This document shows, piece after piece, positions 1 to 5,918 of a stretch of 7,807 nucleotides of DNA. Each line of letters begins with the position of its first letter. The first letter of the stretch is position 1. The notes below the pieces were generated by a model that was not told the origin of the DNA, did no database searches, and saw nothing but the letters and a program-made list of their open reading frames with translations. The translations under genes and the position numbers were made by a program. The DNA lies in assembly GCA_037969175.1 (NCBI GenBank), contig JBBKWX010000118.1, positions 1 to 7,807 of the forward strand, in the 5' to 3' direction. This stretch comes from JBBKWX01 sp037969175. GTDB taxonomy: Bacteria > Bacteroidota > Bacteroidia > AKYH767-A > JBBKVM01.

Positions 1-703
1 CCAGAAATCCCAATACAATTCCGGTAATTGCAAACCCGCGTCCCTTTAGTTTCCCATCTGATCGCCTGATCTTACTTAATGAAATAAATCCAAAGATAAT
101 TGCAACAGGGGCAGTAAAATAAACAAAAGGAACAAGCAATCCTGCCACTAAACTTATCAATGCATTGGGATCTGTCACAGTTTGGTTCAGATTGTTCTTA
201 TGAGATGCCGTAGTATCGGATATATTTTCGAGAAACTCTTTTTTACTATTGATGGTATCATTGACCCCATCCTTATAACTAATCAGGAAAACTTTAGATT
301 TCTGAACAGAATAATTTCCCTTAGTATTTCCGGGACACGGTTTATAGATTATTTCCGTGTAACCTACTTTTCGGATCATGGCTTTTATCTCTGTTCCGTT
401 CTGTAAAACAATAAGGTCACATTTATCATCAGCGACAGGTTTAAATTGTTCCACTTCATTCAATAGGTCAGTTCGGGCCGGGATCAAGGAAGCAGGCTCC
501 ACGCCGGCTAAATTGGAATGAAACAACAGATCCTGATCTTCAGTTCTTAGATTGTTCTTCTTGGGTTCTGCTTCTTGAACCGATTTATTATTCTGTTTCC
601 AATCTATATGATAGCCCGAGTTATAATGCCTCTTCTCTACAGAGCAGGACGAGAATAATATTAAAAGACTGATAAAGAAAAAGAGATTTTGTTTAATGTT
701 CAT
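1..703 (-). CDS. Membrane-tethered lipoprotein with C-x27-C domain (3' end cut by window edge)
   Basis: The reading frame is open from an ATG at 703 down to base 1, giving 234 residues with no stop, so the C-terminus lies outside the window. Residues 7-19 are hydrophobic and end in FSSC, a lipobox with Cys20 as the predicted lipidated residue. It is followed by EKRHY (23-27) and GYHIDW (30-35), a motif I recognise from many Bacteroidota lipoproteins. A polar linker leads to a beta-rich domain (about 95-150) with Cys95 and Cys123, an NGTEI turn and a KSKVFLISYKDG strand. Residues 180-210 form a membrane segment, then a basic loop and a second hydrophobic stretch beginning GRGFAITGIVLG, resembling DUF4190-type tails. 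The gene behind it (778-1419) encodes a protein of the same layout 74 bases upstream. The specific function is unknown; an envelope location is inferred from the sorting signals. Confidence 0.88.
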   Translation of the reverse strand, partial: MNIKQNLFFFISLLILFSSCSVEKRHYNSGYHIDWKQNNKSVQEAEPKKNNLRTEDQDLLFHSNLAGVEPASLIPARTDLLNEVEQFKPVADDKCDLIVLQNGTEIKAMIRKVGYTEIIYKPCPGNTKGNYSVQKSKVFLISYKDGVNDTINSKKEFLENISDTTASHKNNLNQTVTDPNALISLVAGLLVPFVYFTAPVAIIFGFISLSKIRRSDGKLKGRGFAITGIVLGFL

Positions 704-731
704 TCAGGATTTCATAAAAGAATGTGAAAAC

Positions 732-764
732 CAAATGTAGGAAAAAGGAGGAGTTGTTGTTAAA
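732..764 (-). promoter_or_regulatory. Candidate Bacteroidota promoter for the lipoprotein gene starting at 703
   Basis: On the minus strand TACATTTG (739-732) matches the TAnnTTTG -7 consensus exactly. A TTTA (764-761), one base off the usual TTTG -33 element, lies 21 bases upstream. Transcription would begin roughly 25 bases before the ATG. It sits in the 74-base gap between the two lipoprotein genes, so the downstream copy may be expressed separately from its neighbour. This is a match by eye only. Confidence 0.45.
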
Positions 765-777
765 TGAAAAAATTTAA

Positions 778-1419
778 TTACTTGACGCCTAAACTGAATC
801 CTCCCAAACTGAATGTGACAAGGAACACAACGAGCAAAAGGATTAAAATCACCACAGCTACTATCCCAATTCCAGCAGAAATTTTTAAAACATCCTTGCC
901 CGTATTGACTTTAGTATATTCATTTAAAACATATTCGGTTCCGTTTGTATATCGGATCTTATATACAAGATCGGAGGCTATAGAGAGGGTCTCAGAATCA
1001 GGCTGTCCACAGGCTTTATACAAAACTTTTTTACGGCCAACTTCCACAAGAATAACATCGATCACATTATCATCATACAAAATCAGTTGGGTGCAATTAT
1101 TTTCAGAAACCTGAAGAATTTGCTTTGCTTTTTTAATAATCTGAGGATCTTTAATGCTTGCTTGTAAAATTGGAAATTTTGGAGCCACTTCTTTATTATT
1201 TATTTTTTCAATTTGATCTGCTGACAAAACAGGGATCATATTTGCCTCCATAATCGGTTCCTGAATGTTTTTAGTAACTGGATTGTTTAGCTGCCTGCTG
1301 TTCGATTCAATGTAATATCCGGGTCTGTACATTCTCTTCTCCATCACACAGGAGGAAAATAGTAAACAGATCAAAAGCAAATACTTGCTTTGGTATCCGG
1401 GCTTATTTAAGTGTTCCAT
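778..1419 (-). CDS. Lipoprotein with C-x27-C domain and C-terminal membrane helix
   Basis: This is a 213-residue protein. Residues 13-23 are hydrophobic and end in LLFSSC, a lipobox with Cys24 as the lipidation site. EKRMYRPGYYI (27-37) follows directly, the same post-anchor motif as in the protein encoded at 1-703. A polar linker of about 70 residues precedes a domain at roughly 109-165 with Cys109 and Cys137, spaced exactly as Cys95 and Cys123 of the neighbour, then an RYTNG turn. Residues 179-206 are a strong transmembrane helix, and the protein ends a few residues later. The two genes look like diverged tandem paralogues: the ends of the proteins and the cysteine domain align, but the linkers do not. 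The function is unknown. A lipidated N-terminus combined with a C-terminal helix would hold the domain in the periplasm at two points. The ATG at 1419 places the hydrophobic stretch correctly for a signal peptide. Confidence 0.88.
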   Translation of the reverse strand: MEHLNKPGYQSKYLLLICLLFSSCVMEKRMYRPGYYIESNSRQLNNPVTKNIQEPIMEANMIPVLSADQIEKINNKEVAPKFPILQASIKDPQIIKKAKQILQVSENNCTQLILYDDNVIDVILVEVGRKKVLYKACGQPDSETLSIASDLVYKIRYTNGTEYVLNEYTKVNTGKDVLKISAGIGIVAVVILILLLVVFLVTFSLGGFSLGVK

Positions 1420-1592
1420 TGCAGATCAATAAATATCAATGCTAATAATCAAGTTACAACAATCTGAAAGCCATGTCAATACTATTATTTTGTTTTGTAT
1501 TTTACTGCCTTTATTACATGACAGAAACTTATTTAATGTCAACATATAGTGTTTGTAATGTGAAATGTATAGTTTTAGGATCTGATTTGGGC

Positions 1593-1623
1593 TTTACATT
1601 CACATCAGAATTAGTTAGATTTG
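1593..1623 (+). promoter_or_regulatory. Candidate Bacteroidota promoter for the 1637 gene
   Basis: TAGATTTG at 1616-1623 matches the TAnnTTTG -7 consensus exactly. TTTA at 1593-1596 lies 19 bases upstream at the -33 position, one base from TTTG. The predicted start of transcription is only about 6-10 bases before the ATG at 1637, leaving almost no leader. The 217-base region 1420-1636 must also hold the divergent promoter of the lipoprotein gene at 1419; there I see only imperfect boxes (TAGTATTG at 1484-1477 and TAGCATTG at 1444-1437, minus strand). Confidence 0.45.
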
Positions 1624-1636
1624 TTAAAAGCATTTT

Positions 1637-2245
1637 ATGAAAGCGTTTTTTAAAGTATTTGGAGCACTCATCTGTATCTTGTCTTTTTCTTTTCAAAGTT
1701 TCTCACAACAAAAATTAGTATTGTTGAATGGAAAAGTATTGCAAGTTCAGGATGTACATAGAGCAGATAACAAGATCTTTTACAAAACTTCAAAACAGCC
1801 CGAGAAAGAGAAGAGCATGACTGAATTCAGAGTATTCTCGATTGAGAATATGGGGATTGAACAGCTTGTTTATTTTGAAGATACTACGTTTGAAGATGGA
1901 TATACTGTGGAACAAATGCGGATGTTTGTAGAAGGACAAAAAGATGCTAGAGAAAAATTCAAACCCACTTTTATTTCTATTGGTTCAGTATTAGTTGGAG
2001 CCGGTGCCGCACCATTCGCAATTTGGGGTCTTGCTGCTCCTGCTATTTATACACAAGTAGCCGGTGCTATTAATCCAAATATGGAAAAACAGGAGGGTGC
2101 AAATAAAGCATATCTTTCTTCAGAAGATTATGTTGAAGGGTATATGAAACGTGCCAGAGACATGAAGATCCAACGCACACTCATGTATGGATATTCAGGA
2201 TTTGTTCTAGGTGTAGCAGGGTTGATCATATTCATTGCAGATTAA
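1637..2245 (+). CDS. Secreted/membrane protein with NG-type beta domain and two helical repeats
   Basis: This 202-residue protein starts with a Sec signal peptide (about 1-23, cleavage near SFS-QQ). The mature protein opens with a short beta-rich domain (25-80) containing LVLLNGKVL, KIFYK and RVFSIEN, resembling in pattern the C-x27-C domain of the lipoproteins at 1-1419 but without the cysteines. Two copies of a helical unit follow: FVEG-QKDAR (97-105) leading into a hydrophobic GSVLVGAG segment (112-137), and YVEG-YMKRAR (165-174) leading into GFVLGVAG (183-200). Proteins with this outline (NG domain, a DAR-type motif, membrane helix, GY-x3-A-type motif, membrane helix) recur in Bacteroidota but have no assigned role that I know of. 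The next gene begins six bases after the stop, so co-transcription is likely. A real gene is near certain; its function is not known. Confidence 0.85.
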   Translation: MKAFFKVFGALICILSFSFQSFSQQKLVLLNGKVLQVQDVHRADNKIFYKTSKQPEKEKSMTEFRVFSIENMGIEQLVYFEDTTFEDGYTVEQMRMFVEGQKDAREKFKPTFISIGSVLVGAGAAPFAIWGLAAPAIYTQVAGAINPNMEKQEGANKAYLSSEDYVEGYMKRARDMKIQRTLMYGYSGFVLGVAGLIIFIAD

Positions 2246-2251
2246 TTAAAA

Positions 2252-3109
2252 ATGCTCAGTTTTCTGGTTCGATACAATTTTTATATCGGACTTGCTGTAG
2301 TATCAGTAGCTGCATTGAGTCAGTTTCGATTAACAGGTTCTATTCATGCCGACCCCTGGTTTGGGTTCTTGTTTTTCTCATCTCAATGGCTCTATAATTT
2401 CAGTCAGTATTTTACAAACTCTTTACGCGAAAAACCAATTCAGACTTTTTCGGACGCATTAAACCGTGCAATAAATTTCATGCTCGGCTTCAAAGGTTGG
2501 TTTCCTGCATTGGCAGCATTTCCATTTTTTCTTTATCTCGACCTGTATAGATTGTGGCCATTGTTGCCCGCTGCATTAATTTCAATTACCTATTCCTTTC
2601 CTTTCAGACCTCCCGGAAAAGGAGTTGTGAGATTACGTGATCTCACCATGGCTAAAGGTCTGATGATCGCTTTGGTTTGGGCTGTCATGACCACCTTGAT
2701 ACCTGTCCTGCATTTGGTGCAAATCGACGACCCTATTTTATGGATACATTTTCTTGAGCGAACAGCATTTATTTTTGCTCTGGCTATCGGTGCCGACCTG
2801 TTTGATATGCAATGGGAAAATGAAGCAGGGATGCATACACTGGCACATCAAATAGGTAGAAAAGGAATGCTGCGTTTGATAAATATCGGAATGTTCATTT
2901 CAGGAATATTGATAATTGCTCTTTATTTTCTGGGTGAAAATGAACATCCTTTCTTTTTGTTTTTATTATTACTAACCTGCCCTTTATCAGCAATCATCAT
3001 CAATAAACTGGAGTATGGTCTTGATGAAATAAAAGACTATTTGATCATTGATGGATTTATTATTCTACAGGGATTGATCTACTTGCCTTTGTTCTTGGGT
3101 TGGATGTAA
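2252..3109 (+). CDS. UbiA-like polytopic membrane protein (prenyltransferase superfamily, possibly non-canonical)
   Basis: This 285-residue protein is almost entirely hydrophobic, with about eight membrane segments, the size and texture of UbiA-type intramembrane prenyltransferases. Supporting motifs are YSFPFRP (114-120) before a basic loop, KGLMIALVWAVMTTLIPVL (135-153), and D-LF-D at 182-185 followed by MHTLAHQIGRK (194-204), which matches the second Asp-rich region and the Tlp-x-iG signature. The first Asp-rich motif (ND-x2-D-x3-D in classical members) is absent; the corresponding segment reads WLYNFSQYFTNSLREK (46-61). UbiA-like proteins with a YN-containing segment at that site occur in Bacteroidota, usually annotated only by superfamily. 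The substrate is unknown, and catalytic activity is doubtful without the first motif. An in-frame TAA (the stop of the preceding gene) six bases upstream fixes ATG 2252 as the first possible start. It is probably co-transcribed with the 1637 gene. Confidence 0.72.
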   Translation: MLSFLVRYNFYIGLAVVSVAALSQFRLTGSIHADPWFGFLFFSSQWLYNFSQYFTNSLREKPIQTFSDALNRAINFMLGFKGWFPALAAFPFFLYLDLYRLWPLLPAALISITYSFPFRPPGKGVVRLRDLTMAKGLMIALVWAVMTTLIPVLHLVQIDDPILWIHFLERTAFIFALAIGADLFDMQWENEAGMHTLAHQIGRKGMLRLINIGMFISGILIIALYFLGENEHPFFLFLLLLTCPLSAIIINKLEYGLDEIKDYLIIDGFIILQGLIYLPLFLGWM

Positions 3110-3117
3110 CTTTTTTC

Positions 3118-3209
3118 ACCATAGAGACATTGAGTCACAGATTTACATTGATTAAAAATTTGAGAAATCCGTGTTTTCTCTATGTCTCCATGTCTCTATG
3201 GTATTTTTT
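3118..3209 (+). terminator. Long inverted-repeat hairpin between convergent genes, with T-tract
   Basis: A perfect 13-base inverted repeat, ACCATAGAGACAT (3118-3130) and ATGTCTCTATGGT (3190-3202), encloses a second imperfect pair, CACAGATTT (3136-3144) and AAATCCGTG (3165-3173). The right arm is followed by TATTTTTT (3202-3209), so transcripts from the UbiA-like gene would meet a hairpin plus a U-run, as in an intrinsic terminator. On the minus strand no T-run follows the stem, so it should not terminate hemL efficiently. The ATAGAGACA-type palindrome resembles dispersed intergenic repeats that I know from Bacteroidota genomes, so it may also be one copy of a repeat family; only one copy is in this window. 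Confidence 0.7.
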
Positions 3210-3236
3210 AAACCCAAACCCCAACTCCAACCCAAA

Positions 3237-4532
3237 TTACGAAGTAAATGCTGCATCCAACCCTGCACAAATTACCTTCGAAGCTTTATCCAGGATCTCA
3301 TCCGTATGGGCAGCTGAGATAAAGCCAACTTCATAACCGCTTGGTCCGAAATAAACCCCATTCTCAAGTAAATAGAAATGCAATGTCTTAAAATACTTCA
3401 TCGATTCCGGATCAATCTCGTGCGCAGCTATTATCTTTTTTTCTGAAAATGCTATCCAAAAAATAGAGCCTATGTTGACGATATGACAAGGATATTTTTT
3501 TGAAGTGATATGTGATTTTATGAATGATAAAAAACGATCGGTTTTTTCAGCAAGCTCTGTGTAGAACCCCGGCTTTAATAATTCATCCAGCTGAGCTGCA
3601 CCTGCCGCCATAGCCACCGGATTGCCACTCAATGTTCCTGCCTGATATACCGGCCCGTCGGGTGATACATGCGACATGATCTCTGCGCTGGCTCCATAGC
3701 CACCAACAGGAAATCCACCTCCAATGATCTTCCCAAATGTGATTAAGTCAGGAGCTATATCATAATGTCCTGATGCTCCTTCAAAACCTATCCTAAACCC
3801 ACTGATCACTTCATCGAAACATAACAATACACCATACCTTGTGCATAGTTCACGGGCTAGTTTTAGAAAACTTTCTTCTTGTAAAAGTAAACCGTTATTT
3901 GCAGGAACAGGTTCAATGATCACACATGCCAGCTCATCTCCAAATTCAGCAAATAACCGTTCCAGTGCATCCCCGTCATTCAAAGGCAGGACAAGTGTTT
4001 CAGCCGCAAATGATGCAGGAATTCCTGCCGAAGTGCTCTGACCAAAAGTTACCAATCCCGAACCCGCTTTTACCAATAGAGAATCAACATGTCCATGAAA
4101 ACAGCCTTCGAATTTAAGGATCTTGCTTCTTCCTGTATATCCTCTGGCAAGGCGCATTGCCGACATCACAGCTTCTGTTCCTGAGCTTACAAAACGGATC
4201 TTTTCTATAAATTTATGATTTTTAATTATTCGGGAAGCAAGTTCATTTTCTTGCAGGGTAGGTGCACCAAAAGAAGTTCCATTTGCTATCGTTTTTATCA
4301 CTTTTTCTCTTACTCCCGGATGATTATGCCCCAGGATCAAAGGCCCCCAGCTTCCGCAAAAATCGATGTATTCATTTCCATCTGCATCCCAAATACTTGA
4401 ACCATCACCTTTGACAATAAAGAGAGGAGTACCTTCAACTGATTTGAAAGCTCTAACCGGCGAATTCACTCCTCCGGGAAAATACGTTTTTGCTTCTTCG
4501 TAATGTTTCGCTGACTCTTGTCTTTTTTTCAT
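3237..4532 (-). CDS. hemL: Glutamate-1-semialdehyde 2,1-aminomutase
   Basis: HemL is a cytosolic PLP enzyme that converts glutamate-1-semialdehyde to 5-aminolevulinate, the last step of the C5 route into heme and other tetrapyrroles. With the start at 4532 the protein has 431 residues, the usual family length. The N-terminus MKKRQESAKHYEEAKTYFPG followed by GVNSPVRAF (21-29) is characteristic. Other signatures are SSGTEA (116-121), FEGCFHGH (141-148), FDEVISGFR (239-247) with Asp240 contacting the PLP ring nitrogen, TFGKIIGGGFPVGGYG (265-280) with Lys268 as the Schiff-base lysine, and GTLSGNP (299-305). The frame stays open upstream to 4610, but the extra 26 residues do not resemble the family and cover a promoter-like box, so I prefer 4532. 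The gene diverges from kynU and converges on the UbiA-like gene. No other heme gene is in the window. Confidence 0.96.
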   Translation of the reverse strand: MKKRQESAKHYEEAKTYFPGGVNSPVRAFKSVEGTPLFIVKGDGSSIWDADGNEYIDFCGSWGPLILGHNHPGVREKVIKTIANGTSFGAPTLQENELASRIIKNHKFIEKIRFVSSGTEAVMSAMRLARGYTGRSKILKFEGCFHGHVDSLLVKAGSGLVTFGQSTSAGIPASFAAETLVLPLNDGDALERLFAEFGDELACVIIEPVPANNGLLLQEESFLKLARELCTRYGVLLCFDEVISGFRIGFEGASGHYDIAPDLITFGKIIGGGFPVGGYGASAEIMSHVSPDGPVYQAGTLSGNPVAMAAGAAQLDELLKPGFYTELAEKTDRFLSFIKSHITSKKYPCHIVNIGSIFWIAFSEKKIIAAHEIDPESMKYFKTLHFYLLENGVYFGPSGYEVGFISAAHTDEILDKASKVICAGLDAAFTS

Positions 4533-4550
4533 AACATCATTTTGAGGCTG

Positions 4551-4558
4551 CAAATATA
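4551..4558 (-). promoter_or_regulatory. Candidate -7 box for hemL
   Basis: The minus strand reads TATATTTG, an exact TAnnTTTG match, 18 bases before the hemL ATG at 4532. I see no convincing TTG at the -33 distance. Its position inside the longer open frame argues against a hemL start at 4610. Confidence 0.4.
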
Positions 4559-4568
4559 CGCTAATTTG

Positions 4569-4576
4569 TACCTTTG
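4569..4576 (+). promoter_or_regulatory. Candidate -7 box for kynU-kmo
   Basis: TACCTTTG is an exact TAnnTTTG match 53 bases before the kynU ATG. The nearest TTTG (4541-4544) is 24 bases upstream, slightly longer than the usual 17-23 base spacing. The box lies only 10 bases from the oppositely oriented hemL box, so RNA polymerase footprints at the two promoters would overlap. Confidence 0.4.
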
Positions 4577-4629
4577 ACCTTGAAGCTGTCATTCCTACTC
4601 TGTACAGCATTTATTTTTTATTATAATTT

Positions 4630-5907
4630 ATGGATTATCAATTCAGCCCTGAATGGGCTTCTTCAGCTGACCAACAAGATGTTTTAAAAGATTTCAGAGA
4701 TAGATTTTTGTTCCCCTTGCACGATGGAACTGAAGTAGCTTACTTCTGTGGAAATTCCCTCGGTCTTCAGCCCAGAGCTGCAGCTGCCAGAATGATGGAA
4801 GAAATGGAAGACTGGGCTCGTTATGGAGTAGAAGGACATTTCATGGCAAAAAGACCTTGGTTCTCATATCACGAAAATTTTTCTGAGAACATGGCGAAAA
4901 TCGTGGGTGCAAAAGCTTCTGAAATAGTGATGATGAACGGGCTCACAGTAAATCTTCATTTGATGATGGTCTCTTTTTACAGACCTACTGCATCAAAATA
5001 TAAGATCCTTATGGAAGCAAAAGCATTTCCATCTGATCAATATGCAGTCGAATCTCAGGTGAAGTTTCATGGCTATGATCCACAAGATGCCATCATAGAG
5101 ATTTCTCCGCGTGAAGGTGAGATTTTGATCCGTAATGAAGATATCTTAAAAGCAATTCAGGAGAATGCTGATTCCCTGGCTTTAGTTTTTATCGGGGGTG
5201 TAAATTATTATTCGGGTCAGGTGTTTGATATGAAAACCATCACCGCAGAAGCGCATAAGCATGACATCATAGCAGGCTTTGATCTTGCACACGCTGCCGG
5301 TAATGTTCTATTGCAATTGCATGATTGGGATGTAGATTTTGCGGCTTGGTGTTCTTATAAATATTTGAATTCCGGACCGGGTTCCGTTGCCGGTGTTTTT
5401 GTCCATGAAAGGCATGGGAATGATCCCGAACTGCTTCGCTTTGCAGGCTGGTGGGGTCATGATAAAAAAACCAGATTTAAAATGGAAAAGGGATTTATCC
5501 CGATGAGTGGTGCCGAAGGATGGCAGCTGTCTAACGCACCAGTCTTTTCTATGGTTGCCTTGAGTGTGAGTCTGGAGATCTATGCAGAAGCAGGGATGGA
5601 AAGACTTCGCAATAAGAGTGAACAACTGACTGCTTACCTCGAGTTTATTTTAAATGAAGCGAATAAAAAATGGACTTCAGCTGGCAAACCATTTAAGATC
5701 ATATCTCCTCTTGATTCCGAGAAAAGAGGTTGTCAGTTAAGCATAGTTTTTTCTTCCGAGGGAAAAAAAGTTTTTGATACACTCACAAGTCAGGGTGTTA
5801 TATCTGACTGGCGTGAACCGGATGTGATACGATTGGCTCCTGTGCCGCTTTACAATTCATTTAGCGATGTATATCGATTCGGAAAAATATTAATTGATCT
5901 TGCGTAA
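4630..5907 (+). CDS. kynU: Kynureninase
   Basis: Kynureninase is a cytosolic PLP hydrolase that cleaves 3-hydroxykynurenine (or kynurenine) to 3-hydroxyanthranilate (or anthranilate) and L-alanine. The 425-residue length fits the family. Visible signatures are YFCGNSLGLQP (38-48), LTVNLHLMM (105-113) in the PLP phosphate region, FPSD (133-136) stacking on the cofactor, GFDLAHAAGN (216-225) with Asp218, CSYKYLNSGPG (241-251) with Lys244 as the PLP lysine, GWWGH (273-277) and RLAPVPLYNS (401-410) near the C-terminus. Nothing essential is missing. An in-frame TAA at 4624-4626, one codon before the ATG, fixes the start. The kynurenine 3-monooxygenase gene follows 11 bases downstream, so 3-hydroxykynurenine is probably the physiological substrate and the pair an operon. 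Confidence 0.97.
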   Translation: MDYQFSPEWASSADQQDVLKDFRDRFLFPLHDGTEVAYFCGNSLGLQPRAAAARMMEEMEDWARYGVEGHFMAKRPWFSYHENFSENMAKIVGAKASEIVMMNGLTVNLHLMMVSFYRPTASKYKILMEAKAFPSDQYAVESQVKFHGYDPQDAIIEISPREGEILIRNEDILKAIQENADSLALVFIGGVNYYSGQVFDMKTITAEAHKHDIIAGFDLAHAAGNVLLQLHDWDVDFAAWCSYKYLNSGPGSVAGVFVHERHGNDPELLRFAGWWGHDKKTRFKMEKGFIPMSGAEGWQLSNAPVFSMVALSVSLEIYAEAGMERLRNKSEQLTAYLEFILNEANKKWTSAGKPFKIISPLDSEKRGCQLSIVFSSEGKKVFDTLTSQGVISDWREPDVIRLAPVPLYNSFSDVYRFGKILIDLA

Positions 5908-5918
5908 TTAAACTATTC

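Noticed and set aside
182..406. Plus-strand 74-residue open frame near the left edge
   Set aside because: It is antisense to the partial lipoprotein gene, whose 234-codon frame has no stop and carries a lipobox and family motifs.
764..1114. Plus-strand open frame with an AGGAGGAG sequence (746-753) 10 bases before its ATG
   Set aside because: It lies wholly antisense to the lipoprotein gene at 778-1419, which has a clear lipobox and family motifs. The translation has no recognisable features, and strong Shine-Dalgarno use is not typical of this phylum.
3100..3336. Plus-strand frame running from the UbiA-like gene end through the hairpin into hemL
   Set aside because: It would start at a TTG inside the preceding gene, translates the inverted repeat and the C-rich tract into low-complexity sequence, and overlaps the hemL coding end.
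4533..4610. N-terminal extension of hemL by 26 residues
   Set aside because: The added residues do not resemble the HemL N-terminus, would make the protein longer than the family, and cover a TATATTTG promoter-like box.
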